Assembly (NCBI GenBank): GCA_963843385.1
Contig: CAWJJY010000001.1
Coordinates: 186,001-250,000, forward strand
Origin: CAVOHU01 sp963843385
GTDB lineage: Bacteria; Acidobacteriota; Vicinamibacteria; Vicinamibacterales; JAKQTR01
DNA length: 64,000 nt
Direction: 5' to 3'
Positions 43,875-53,116 of the stretch are shown here, piece after piece (position 1 is the first letter of the stretch; every line of letters starts with the position of its first letter). The translations under genes were made by a program, and so were the position numbers. The notes under the pieces are model-generated. The model was not told the DNA's origin. It worked only from the letters and a program-made list of their open reading frames with translations, and did not search any database.

Positions 43875-46292
43875 ATGCAACAGTTCGTTCGCGATGTTCG
43901 ACTTGCGCTCCGGATCTACAGCAAGCGTCCCGGCCAAGTGGTCGTGGCAATTATCACGCTCGCGGTCGGCATTGGAGCGAACGTCGCGGTCTTTTCTGTC
44001 GCCCGAGGCGTGCTCTTGAGCGAGCTGCCCTATCCACGTGCCCGCCAGGTGGTGGCTCTGTCAAAGGACGTGCCTGGATTGAGGCCACAGCTCTTCAGTC
44101 AGCCGGAGTTCGAGAGTATCCGTGACAATTCCGCGGGGTATCAGGCGATCGCGGGTTGCAGCTACTCTATTTCGGGCGCTAGGGGGAGTGGTGACGCCGA
44201 GGTCATAATTGTGATCCGCGTCACGCCGGATTTCTTCTCTCTATTCGGTGTCGCTGCTATGACCGGTCGCGTACTCGCGTCAAGCGACTTCAGCCCTGGT
44301 GGGCGAACTACGGTGATTTCGTACGACCTCTGGGCGTCCCAGTTCGCTTTAGCACCGGACGTCATCGGACGGGTCATCCGGCTGGATCGGGAGCCTTGGA
44401 CAGTCGCGGGAGTTATGCCGGCCACCTTCGCTCCACCTTGTGCCGGCGGCCGCGTCACGCGCAGCGCGTGGGTGCCCTTCGTGTCGAGTGCCGCTGGACC
44501 GCAGACTGAGGGAACGAGGCAGCTCGAGATCGCGGTGTTCGGAAGGCTTGCGCCATACGTGAGTACCGCAGCCGCGACTGCCAAACTTGACGCCGTGTTG
44601 GCGCGGGGAAAGGAACAACCGCGAAGTGGTTCTCGCGGTCGCCTTGTCCGCCTGGGCGACGAGGAAGCGGCTGCAGTACGTCCAGGACTTCTGCTATTAC
44701 AGGGTGCGGCGGCACTGCTCCTGTTGATCGCGTGTGCGAATCTTGCCAACCTGATGCTGGCGGCGGCGATAGTTCGCGGCCGTGAGGTCGGCGTGCGACT
44801 AACGCTCGGGGCCGAACGGCACCACATCGCGCGCCAACTCCTCACAGAGGCAGCCGTCCTGTCGGCGATCGGCGGTATCGGAGGTGTTGTGATCGCCTAC
44901 TGGGGCGTTCCCGCACTCCTGAACACGGCCTCGTTCACGCTACCCGTGGGTGTAGCCGTCGCCGTGCGGATCCCGGAGTTGGTGATAGGACTCGCGCTGA
45001 GCTCGCTAACGACGATAGCCTTCGGCATGGCACCCGTTCTGGTGCTACTCCGCGTTGATGTGCACGGGTCGCTTCACGGTGATTTGCACGTGACGCAGAG
45101 TCGGGGCGTCAGTGCGATTCGTGTGAACCTGGTCATGATAGAAGTGCTGCTCGCGGTTGTCGTCCTGACCGGAGCGGGCCTGTTCGTAAACAGTTTTCTG
45201 AAAGTGGTCGCGTTGCCAATGGGCTTCGACAGCCGCGGCGTTGTCGTTGCTGAAGTGGCCGATCCACCGGGACCTTCGTCGTTACCGAACTTCAGGGAAT
45301 TCGACCGCCGGTTCGGAGATGCCGCGCGGGCTAGATTCAACGATCGACCGATAGCATTGGCCAGTTCGATGCCGTTTGTGCGGGCGCCCAGCGTTGGCTG
45401 GACACTGATCGTACCCGACGGCGACGAGGCAGGACGAGTGTGCAACGCCGAGATTCGAGCGGTCTCGCCAGAGTATTTTGAGGTGCTGCGTGTGCCCCTC
45501 CTGCGAGGACGGCTGTTGCCTCCGGGGCGCCTCAACGGAAATCGGCGGGTGGCACTCGTGAACGAGCAGTTCGTAAGGAGGTGCGCTCGCGGCAGAAACT
45601 CGCTCGGATTCGGGATCCGGTCAGGCGAGGCATCTGACCCCTACACGATTGTCGGTGTTGTTGGAGACACGCGAACCGTCCGACTAGGCTTTGCTCCCTA
45701 TCCAGCGGTATACGTGCCACTGGACGAACGGCCATCGGGCCGGGTAGCGGTCGTGATCCGAGGAATCGATCTCGCTGCGGTGGCGACCGCCGTCCGTGAG
45801 GCAGCCGGCGCCATTGACCCTGACATCCCTTTGACGAACATCGTGGCGGTCGATGCGGAGATGCGTCGTCGCGAGAATACCCGCTACTTTTATGTCCTCG
45901 TGATGGCCGTATTTGGGAGTCTGGCGGGCTTGCTGGCGGTCGGCGGCATCTTCGGTGTGGTTGCGCATGTAACCAGCCTGCGCGTCCGAGAGTTCGGGAT
46001 TCGCCTTGCCCTCGGCGCCACACCCGCACAGCTGAATTGGCTCGTTATGAGACAAGGCCTGCGTCCGGTCATGGCAGGCCTAGTGGGCGGCGTAATCACC
46101 GCCTACTGGATGGCTGAAGTGCTCAGAGCCAACCCGGTGTTCATGGGACAGCTGTACCAGACCACGCCGCACGACGTCTGGACGTGGGGACCTGCCACAG
46201 CTGGACTACTGGTGGTCAGTGCAGTAGCGTGTTGGATCCCGGCAAGCCGCGCAGGCAGGGTGGATCCGATGACCGTGCTCAACGTCGACTAG
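43875..46292 (+). CDS. ADOP-type ABC permease (MacB/FtsX fold)
   Basis: The 805-residue permease has the Acidobacterial duplicated permease layout: an N-terminal helix (GQVVVAIITLAVGIGANVAV), a periplasmic MacB-like domain, three helices (LLLQGAAALLLLIACANLAN and others), a second helix-periplasmic half (VNLVMIEVLLAVVVLTGAG) and a last helix group. GGAGG precedes ATG MQQFVRD. No ATPase gene is adjacent; the nearest ATPase is at 35246. Many members of this family are orphans. The function is unknown export. Confidence 0.85.
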   Translation: MQQFVRDVRLALRIYSKRPGQVVVAIITLAVGIGANVAVFSVARGVLLSELPYPRARQVVALSKDVPGLRPQLFSQPEFESIRDNSAGYQAIAGCSYSISGARGSGDAEVIIVIRVTPDFFSLFGVAAMTGRVLASSDFSPGGRTTVISYDLWASQFALAPDVIGRVIRLDREPWTVAGVMPATFAPPCAGGRVTRSAWVPFVSSAAGPQTEGTRQLEIAVFGRLAPYVSTAAATAKLDAVLARGKEQPRSGSRGRLVRLGDEEAAAVRPGLLLLQGAAALLLLIACANLANLMLAAAIVRGREVGVRLTLGAERHHIARQLLTEAAVLSAIGGIGGVVIAYWGVPALLNTASFTLPVGVAVAVRIPELVIGLALSSLTTIAFGMAPVLVLLRVDVHGSLHGDLHVTQSRGVSAIRVNLVMIEVLLAVVVLTGAGLFVNSFLKVVALPMGFDSRGVVVAEVADPPGPSSLPNFREFDRRFGDAARARFNDRPIALASSMPFVRAPSVGWTLIVPDGDEAGRVCNAEIRAVSPEYFEVLRVPLLRGRLLPPGRLNGNRRVALVNEQFVRRCARGRNSLGFGIRSGEASDPYTIVGVVGDTRTVRLGFAPYPAVYVPLDERPSGRVAVVIRGIDLAAVATAVREAAGAIDPDIPLTNIVAVDAEMRRRENTRYFYVLVMAVFGSLAGLLAVGGIFGVVAHVTSLRVREFGIRLALGATPAQLNWLVMRQGLRPVMAGLVGGVITAYWMAEVLRANPVFMGQLYQTTPHDVWTWGPATAGLLVVSAVACWIPASRAGRVDPMTVLNVD

Positions 46293-46751
46293 CTAACACG
46301 CAACCTTGATAGAGGCGGTCGCTGTGACACCGGAGAAGCCGACGGGCGGGTCATCCTCCACACAGACTGGTCAGGATTCCGCCCGTCGTCACTGCGAACG
46401 CTTTGTACGCTACCGAATATCGCCAGGCTCGAGTGCACAATATTCTAACGGCCCATCGAGCGTCGCCGCTCAAGTATCGGGCAGGCCCGAGGCAACGCAC
46501 ATGGCACCTCGGGCGGCGGTTTGGTGGTACCCCTGTAGGCGGTGCACGCCACGCAACTCGTTCAATCCGAGCCAGTCGGGAAGACGGCGGCAGAAGACTC
46601 ATGGCCACCTGTCGCCGTCTGACGACAACGAGGACTACGTTACTCGCCCTCCGAATAAACACAGACGCAACCGCTTTCCTTGGACTGTTTGCATCCCCAA
46701 CCTTCATCGATCGAACAAGGGTTGAGGGGCATGTCAAGGCACGTTCGTGAG
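46293..46751. other. 459-base region without a supported gene
   Basis: Open frames exist on both strands, none with a recognised domain or a good start. I see nothing else in it, and no terminator-like hairpin is evident after the permease. Confidence 0.4.
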
Positions 46752-46880
46752 CTATTGTCCCAGTAGCAGGTCCTGGTCCGCGGCCCGCACCACAGTCTTC
46801 TCGTTCAGGAAGAACATGAACGTGAGAGCCAGCACGATGAAACCGCCGATAGTGTACTGTTGCCGCTTCGACGTATCCAT
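46752..46880 (-). CDS. 42-residue single-pass membrane miniprotein
   Basis: The reading MDTSKRQQYTIGGFIVLALT, FMFFLNEKTVV, then RAADQDLLLGQ has one hydrophobic helix of about 18 residues, a basic N-terminus (in-side) and a charged C-terminus. GGAGG lies 7 bases before the ATG, which is a strong signal for a real gene. No family is recognised. It stands alone near the ADOP permease and the IS110 remnant. Confidence 0.55.
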   Translation of the reverse strand: MDTSKRQQYTIGGFIVLALTFMFFLNEKTVVRAADQDLLLGQ

Positions 46881-47076
46881 TGTGTCACCTCCATTCGTTG
46901 TGCAATGCGCGCGGATTTTCGCGCCGCACGAGATGAAATATAGGCCTCGAATGATCGGCCCCGCAAGGAGTAAGGATTGACAGAATCGTTGACGAATGAT
47001 CTTGCGCCCTCTGAAGGCAAACAGGAGTTGGAACGACTTTGGGAAACGCACGGCCGTCCACATAGCGCTGCTCCGG

Positions 47077-47322
47077 CTATACGTGTGGAGACTGAAGGCA
47101 TGTGAGCAAGTAGCCTGCGTATTGTCCTGGGGCCCGGCCTCGTATACGAACTGCAGGCGGCGCCCAGAGGCGCAGCGCGCGGACTACCATGTCAAGAGCC
47201 TCAAGGTATCCGCGAATCACCCCATAGTGGCGAACCTCCCCACGCCCGCCGTCTTCGGCTAGGCAGACATCGATCGATTCTCTGCGGACATAAAGCCCCA
47301 CGAACATCTTACGCTTCGCCAT
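47077..47322 (-). pseudogene. IS110-family transposase remnant
   Basis: The frame MAKRKMFVGLYVRRESIDVC and EVRHYGVIRGYLEALDMVVR resembles the N-terminus of IS110 transposases, where GLDVHKESI holds the first catalytic Asp; here Asp is Tyr. A shift near 47150 is needed to recover RLQFVYEAGP, a further IS110 motif, and the rest is missing. The element is degraded and cannot be active. Confidence 0.75.
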
Positions 47323-47616
47323 GATCTGCCTCGTCGTTTGTGGCAGTGTGCGAAGCTTCGAACCCTCCACATGAGCCGCGACACAACGAGAAATTGGTCA
47401 ATAGCCATGCTGTCTAGCCTGCCCTGAGGCACTCGGCCTTGCTCGGGGCTCCCGGGGCGACGGTCGAAGAGCCGCGAACTGTCGGCCGTCCTGTCGCGTC
47501 AAACCTAATGCTGACCGGTATTTCGGCCGAAACCAGAGATGGCTGGCCCTGGATGTGTCTCATGCCGGAACACCTGAGGCCGCCCTTGTCATGACCTGCT
47601 CGCCGGAGACCGCTTC
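47323..47616. other. Intergenic region upstream of the PilT-like gene
   Basis: These 294 bases show no gene. A weak GGAG precedes the GTG of the next gene. Nothing else was recognised. Confidence 0.4.
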
Positions 47617-50161
47617 GTGCCGCTTCTCGAGAACCTGATCGGGGCCATCCTCAACTCGAACGGGGACGGTCTCGTCATGCACGTCGGCGAGCAGCCGTAC
47701 ATCCTGACGCCATCGGGCCCACTGACGCTCACGTCCCGTCCGCTCACCGTGGACGCGATGATGAAGTTCGTGCGCGACCTTCTTCCGGCCGAAGCCCTGG
47801 CGAACTTCACGAGTTCCGGATCGGTTGAGTCGGACGTGCCCGTGCCGGCGGCGCCGGGCGAATCGTTCGTGCTGGTGGCGGCGCGCGGAGCCGACGACGT
47901 GTGGATTGAAGTGCGACGCAGGCGGAGCGAGCTCGACTTGCGGATAGCCAGGCCGCGCATTCCGACGAGTTCGCCGCGCTACGCGCCCGCTTCGCGGGGC
48001 AGCGGCACTCCCGCACCTGCGGACACGCCCCCTGTGCCGCGGCCCCCAACTGCAGCACCGGGCACAACGACTCAGGCGCCTGCCACGGGATCAACGTGGC
48101 GTGCCGCGACCCCTACGTCGCGCATCGCGCCTCCCGCGCGGATCGGCTCCGACTCCGACTGCACGCCCGGTGACGCCTACGCCAACTGCCGCGACCCCTC
48201 GTCGCGCTTCGCGCCTCCCGCACCATCCGCTCCGAGTCAGACGCCTCGCACGGCGATTCCGGGGTCGCCCGCTGCGCCGCGCCTCGCGCCTGCCGTGCCA
48301 CCTGCCGCGACTTCGACGCCGCGCACGGTGACGTCCGCACCACCCGCGGCGACCCCTGGCACGGGCCTCGCCCCTGCCGCGCTCGCTGCGCCGCGCACGG
48401 TGACGTCCGCGCCGCCCGCGGCGTCCGCGCACGCCTCCTGCGCCCCGCTGCCGCCGCGGACGGTGACGCCTGCGCCACCTGCCGCGATCCCAACGTCGCG
48501 CATCGCGCCCCCCGTGCCAACAGGTTCGACTCCGACGCCGCGCACGGTGACGTCCGCGCCGCCTCCCGCGCCCGCGACGCCGCGGACGGTGACGCCTGCG
48601 CCACCTGCCGCGATCCCTACGTCGCGCATCGCGCCCCCCGCGCCATCCAGGTTCGACTCCGACGCCGCGCACGGTGACGTCCGCGCCGCCCGCGGGGACC
48701 CCGGTGACGCGCATCGGGCCTCCCGCGCCCTCCGTTCCGACTTCGACGCCGCGCACGGTGACGCCTGCGCCACCTGCCGCGACCCCTACGTCGCGCATCG
48801 CGCCCCCCGCACCATCCATTCCGACTCCGACGCCGACGCCGCGCACGGTAACGTCTGCGCCAACCGCCGCGGGCGCGACGCCACCTCCCCCGCCGAGGGG
48901 CTCCACGGTCAATCCGCCACAGGGTGAGATAGGCGACCTGGAACTCGGGCCGCGATGGCGCCAGGCGCACGTTCCTCCGGATGAGACCCCGGCTTCCCGG
49001 GTCGTGACGCTCTCGCGCAGTTCAATCGAGCCGGAGAACCCGAGGGCACCAATCCCTTCACCCCGGTTCATGGGCATCGGAAGGCTCTTGCGCGCCGCTT
49101 CAGTGCGAGGCGCCTCGACGCTCTACTTGATGACCGACGCGCGCCCGTCAATCCGGATAGACGACGAGGTCGTGCGGCTCGAGACGGAACCCATCCTGAG
49201 CCAGGCCGAAGTCGAGGCCCTGATACTCGAGCTGGCGCCGAAGACCCGGAGCGCAGCGCCGGTTAATGGTCCCGGCTCGGAATGGGTCTGCGACTTCCAG
49301 GATGTCGGTCGCGTCCGGTGCCTGAGCTTCAAGGACCAGCGCGGATCGGGCGGAGTCTTCCGGCTGAGCCCCGCGCATGCGCTGTCGGCCGACCAGCTTG
49401 GCTTGTCGCGAGACATCCAGGCACTGGCGGCCGAGCGCGAGGGACTGATCCTGATCGCCGGCCCGCGCCTGAGCGGCAAGTCGACGGTGATATCCGCCCT
49501 GGTCGACCTGGTCAACCGCACCCGATCGGATTACATCATCACGCTCGAGACCGAGGTCACGATCCTCCACGAGAGCCGCAAGGGGATGGTGAGTCAGCGC
49601 GAGATCCGAGGGAACCTCGATCAGGCGCCGGCGATGGCGCGGTCCGCGCTGCGCGAAAACCCGGACGTCCTCGTGATTGACGATCTCAGGACGGCCGATA
49701 TGATGAACCTCGCGCTCGAAGCCGCCGAGTCAGGACGACTGGTGATCGCCTCGGTCACGGCCCACACGGCGGCCGCCGCAGTTGGAAAGCTGCTTGACCA
49801 GGCCCCGAGCGACCGGCAGGCGCAGGTAGCCCTGGCGCTGAGTGAAACGCTGCGGGGCGCGGTCGCGCAGGTGCTGCTGCGGAAATCAGGGGGCGGGCGC
49901 GTCGCGGCCCGGGAGGTCCTCCTCAACACGCCGCCGGTCTCGGCCATGATCGCGGAAGCCAGGACTTCGCAGTTGCCCTCGGCAATCGAGTCCGGCAGGA
50001 AGCAGGGCATGGTGCCGATGAACGACGCGCTGGTCGCCTTCGTGCGAAGCGGCGCGGTCGACGCGCGCGAGGCCTATCGGAAGGCTCACGACCGCGTGGC
50101 GTTCCTGGAACAGCTGCGGAAGGAAGGCATCGACACCTCGTTCGTCGAACGACTGGCCTGA
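47617..50161 (+). pseudogene. PilT/GspE-like ATPase with proline-rich linker, frameshifted
   Basis: The N-terminal ~115 residues (LLENLIGAILNSNGDGLVMH; VDAMMKFVRDLLP) form a PilT-like N-domain. A Pro/Ala/Thr-rich linker of roughly 300 residues follows, and then a C-terminal ATPase: GPRLSGKSTVISALVDLVNR (Walker A), HESRKGMVSQREI, LRENPDVLVIDDLRTADMM (Walker B area, DDLR in place of the usual GEMR) and a helical C-domain. In type IV pili such ATPases power retraction. One reading stops in the linker at 48927, and the ATPase reading begins before it, in another frame. An extra base near 48650 (relative to an otherwise identical repeat about 120 bases earlier) explains the shift. Start GTG. No other pilus gene is nearby. 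Confidence 0.75.
48090..48900 (+). repeat. Proline-rich tandem repeat encoding the linker
   Basis: Units such as TPRTVTSAPPAATPTSRIAPPAPS recur with variation, with GCGCACGGTGACG as the most constant DNA core. Unit length varies and two stretches (around 48140-48200 and 48650) read correctly only in a neighbouring frame, so indels have accumulated. The repeat also creates a long open reading on the minus strand. Confidence 0.75.
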
Positions 50162-50231
50162 ACAGGGGGCGACAGCCGCGTGAGCCGCGGCGATTGGTCA
50201 GTCGTTCCGCGGTCCCGCTCGCGCTCGCCGG

Positions 50232-50305
50232 CCGCGAACCGCCAGCCTGCCCTGAGCGAGCATCGCGAGTCGAAGGGCCGCCAGCCGCGAGCCTCCAGCC
50301 TCCAC
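50232..50305 (+). repeat. Heptamers flanking a REP-like element
   Basis: CCGCGAA, CCGCCAG and CCTGCCC are followed by CCTGAGCGAGCATCGCGAG and TCGAAGGG, a palindromic REP-like motif, and then CCGCCAG, CCGCGAG, CCTCCAG and CCTCCAC. Nearly all heptamers fit CCnnnnG. The element lies in the gap between two convergent genes. Confidence 0.75.
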
Positions 50306-50306
50306 T

Positions 50307-50756
50307 CTATCTTTCGACCAGCTCACCAATCGCATCCAACAGCATCGCCAGCACGTCTTCCTCGGCAATCTCGTTGATGGCCGTGCCCTCGCGAATGGGG
50401 CGGTCATCCGTCTTGATGTGACTGCCCCGCTCGCGGCTGATCTCGACCATCACCTGCGGTGACTCGCGAGACGTGTCGAGCCGCAGATCGACGAAACTGT
50501 GCGCAGCGCGATCCGACGCCAGCCGCACCCCGCTCGCTGGCGTGAACACCTTGTAGGGATAACCCTCGGAGGACAGCACCGAGGCGACCGTCTTGAAAAC
50601 CGGGATGGCGATATTGGCGAGAAACGGCTCATAGTGCCGTTCCGCCTCGGCAACGCTCGCGCGGCGCGCGCCTGCCGTCAGCTTGATCTGCTCGAGCCGA
50701 TGCTGCACCTGGCGACGGATTGCGGACACTTCAATCGACATGGCGGACCTGCTCAT
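50307..50756 (-). CDS. Hypothetical protein
   Basis: I do not recognise this 149-residue soluble protein. Its middle contains FLANIAIPVFKTVASVLSSE and VDLRLDTSRESPQVMVEISR, with no signal peptide or cysteine motif. The start ATG overlaps the CoA-transferase stop by 4 bases, so it belongs to that operon; an internal ATG (MSIEVSA) is an alternative. Confidence 0.55.
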   Translation of the reverse strand: MSRSAMSIEVSAIRRQVQHRLEQIKLTAGARRASVAEAERHYEPFLANIAIPVFKTVASVLSSEGYPYKVFTPASGVRLASDRAAHSFVDLRLDTSRESPQVMVEISRERGSHIKTDDRPIREGTAINEIAEEDVLAMLLDAIGELVER

Positions 50757-51994
50757 GAAAGAGGCGGTGCGAGTTCGACAACACCCTCGCGCTGAAGAAC
50801 GGTGATCTCAGTCGAGTCGAGCCCGGCGACGTCCTCGAGTACCCGGGCGGTGTTTTCGCCGAGGCGCGGCGGGGGGCTCACGACCCGGCCCGGCGTATCC
50901 GACAGCTTCACCGGCACGCCCATCGTCGAGATGCCTCCCGCCGACGGGTGTGACATCCGCTGCACCATCGACCGCGCCAGGAGCTGCGGGTCGGTCAGCA
51001 CTTCCGCGAGATCGCGGACCGACGAGCACGGCACGCCTGCCGGGACGAGCCTGTCAATCCACTCCTGCCGAGTGCGCGCGCGGATGACCTGCTCGATGGG
51101 CGGCCGCAATTCGGCGTACCGGCGGACGCGATCGGCGTTGGTCGCAAAGCGCGGATCGGCTGCGAGGCTCGACAGCCCGGCCAGCTCGCAGAATTGCAGC
51201 CACTGCCCGTCGTTGCCCACGGCGAGAATCAACGTGCCATCGGCGGCAGGGAAGGCGTCGTAGGGCGCGATGCTCGGATGACGGTTGCCCTGCCTGTTCG
51301 GCGCAGCACCGGTCGCGAAGTAGATGCCCGCCTGACTCGTCAGCAAGGATGCAACCGAGTCGAGCATGCTCACATCGACATGCTGTCCCCGGCCCGTGCG
51401 GTGCCGCGCCAGCAACGCCAGCGTGATGCCCTGAGCCGCGTACATTCCGGTCGCCAGATCGGCGATGGGCACGCCGAGCCGGAACGGCTCGCCGCCCTCA
51501 GCGCCTGTAACGCTCATCAAGCCGCCCTCGGCCTGAATGATCGCGTCATACCCCGGCCGGTCGTGGTTGGGGCCCGTGAGACCGTAGCCCGTGATCGAAC
51601 AGTAGATCAGTTCCGGATGCCGACCGCAGAGATCGGTATATCCGAGGCCCATCCTGTCGAGCGTGCCGGCCTGGAAATTCTCGACGAGCACGTCCGCCTT
51701 CGCCACGAGGCGATCGAGCACCGCCCGTCCCTCCGGGCGCTTGAAGTCCAGCGCGACGCTCTGCTTGTTCCGGTTGATGCTCAGGAAGTACGAGGATTCG
51801 CCATTGATGAATGGCGGGCCCCACGCTCGCGTGTCGTCCCCGCGCCCGGGCCGCTCGATCTTGATGACGCTGGCGCCCATGTCGGCGAGCAGCATCGTGC
51901 AGAAAGGTCCAGAGAGCACGCGCGTCAGATCGAGCACGGTCACGCCATCCAAGGGACGAGGCGACTGGGATGGCGGCGTCGGCTCCGGGCTCAT
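50753..51994 (-). CDS. CaiB/BaiF-family CoA-transferase
   Basis: The 413-residue family III CoA-transferase has the catalytic Asp in GYDAIIQAEGGLMSVTG, the CoA-binding region VIKIERPGRGDDTR and the Gly-rich RTGRGQHVDVSMLDSV. It moves CoA between carboxylic acids; the acid is unknown. It starts 20 bases after the homoserine dehydrogenase stop and ends ATGA into the small protein gene. Confidence 0.85.
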   Translation of the reverse strand: MSPEPTPPSQSPRPLDGVTVLDLTRVLSGPFCTMLLADMGASVIKIERPGRGDDTRAWGPPFINGESSYFLSINRNKQSVALDFKRPEGRAVLDRLVAKADVLVENFQAGTLDRMGLGYTDLCGRHPELIYCSITGYGLTGPNHDRPGYDAIIQAEGGLMSVTGAEGGEPFRLGVPIADLATGMYAAQGITLALLARHRTGRGQHVDVSMLDSVASLLTSQAGIYFATGAAPNRQGNRHPSIAPYDAFPAADGTLILAVGNDGQWLQFCELAGLSSLAADPRFATNADRVRRYAELRPPIEQVIRARTRQEWIDRLVPAGVPCSSVRDLAEVLTDPQLLARSMVQRMSHPSAGGISTMGVPVKLSDTPGRVVSPPPRLGENTARVLEDVAGLDSTEITVLQREGVVELAPPLS

Positions 51995-52014
51995 GACGAG
52001 CGGCTCATCGAGGC

Positions 52015-53115
52015 CTACGCCTCATCCTTCCCGACGTGCCTGGCGATGGTCACCAGGTCGCTGACAAGCGCGTAGGCCGTCTGTTCGAGCCCGCCGTCTC
52101 GCTGCAGCAGGCCGATTTCGCCCAGGGCGTCGGTGCGCAACAGCAACAGGTTCTGCACGCCGGTCAGCGCCGCGAGCGGACTCGACTCGTCGAGTTCGAT
52201 CGGCGCCACGCGTCCGACCAGGTGACCGCCTTCCTTCTGACCGCTGGCGACCAGGCGAATCCGCTTGCCGCGGCGGACCGCATCCTGCACGCGTTCGCGG
52301 GTGATCCCGGCAATCCCCGTCCGCTCGATGGTGTGGGGCGTTTGGGTCCCGTGCATCAGCACGTTGATGAGCGCCGCACACTTGGCGGCAGCGTCCCATC
52401 CTTCCACGTCGAACGAGGCGTCGGTTTCCGCAATGCCGGCTTCCTGCATCTCTTTCAACGCTTCGTCGAACGTGCGGCCATCCTCCATCGCGGACAGGAT
52501 GTAGTTGGTCGTCGCGTTGATCACGCCGCGGAACCCCAGGATCTCCGTCACCGGAAGGGTCTCGCGTACCAGGTTGAAGAGGGGCACGCCGTCCATCACG
52601 GCGCCCTCGAAGAGGAACGAGAGCCTGGAGCCCGACGCCTGCGCCGCCAGCTCTCGGTACGCAAACGCCACCGGGCCCTTGTTGGCGGTGACGACGTGCG
52701 CGCCGGCCCGAAGGGCGGCCGTCACGTGGCTGATCGCCGGCTGCCCGTCCTTGATGTCGAGCAGCGTTGTTTCGCAGACGACCAGCTGCTGCAAGCGGCG
52801 CCGGGGCATCTCGCCGGCGGCATGGCGGATGAGCTCGAGGCCGGTGGCGTCGGCCTGCAGCGAGCGATCGACCTCGTGTTCCGAGAGCGAGTTCAGGCTT
52901 CTTCCCGCTTCGACGATCTGCAGCGCCCGTTCCAGGTCGACCCCGTGCGTGTCGAACACGCTCCCGTGGCGCCGGGTCGAAATGCCCACCACTCGCCAGC
53001 TCAGCCCCTCCTCGCTTCGCAGGCGCACGGATCGCTCCTGCAGAAGCCGCGCGAAACGCCGCCCGACTTTGCCGAACCCGACGAGCAGCAGATCGAGATA
53101 TGCGACGCGGTTCAT
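52015..53115 (-). CDS. hom: Homoserine dehydrogenase
   Basis: The 366-residue enzyme has a Rossmann motif (LVGFGKVGRRFARLL), VTANKGPVA, FEGAVMDGVPLFNL and KCAALINVLMHG, all typical of homoserine dehydrogenase, and a C-terminal substrate region. No ACT regulatory domain is present, so it is a short form. It reduces aspartate semialdehyde to homoserine for threonine and methionine. The start MNRVAYL lies one base after the aminotransferase stop codon. Confidence 0.85.
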   Translation of the reverse strand: MNRVAYLDLLLVGFGKVGRRFARLLQERSVRLRSEEGLSWRVVGISTRRHGSVFDTHGVDLERALQIVEAGRSLNSLSEHEVDRSLQADATGLELIRHAAGEMPRRRLQQLVVCETTLLDIKDGQPAISHVTAALRAGAHVVTANKGPVAFAYRELAAQASGSRLSFLFEGAVMDGVPLFNLVRETLPVTEILGFRGVINATTNYILSAMEDGRTFDEALKEMQEAGIAETDASFDVEGWDAAAKCAALINVLMHGTQTPHTIERTGIAGITRERVQDAVRRGKRIRLVASGQKEGGHLVGRVAPIELDESSPLAALTGVQNLLLLRTDALGEIGLLQRDGGLEQTAYALVSDLVTIARHVGKDEA

Positions 53116-53116
53116 C

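Noticed and set aside
48091..49077. Long minus-strand open frame rich in Arg and Gly
   Set aside because: It mirrors the proline-rich repeat of the PilT-like gene and has no domain.
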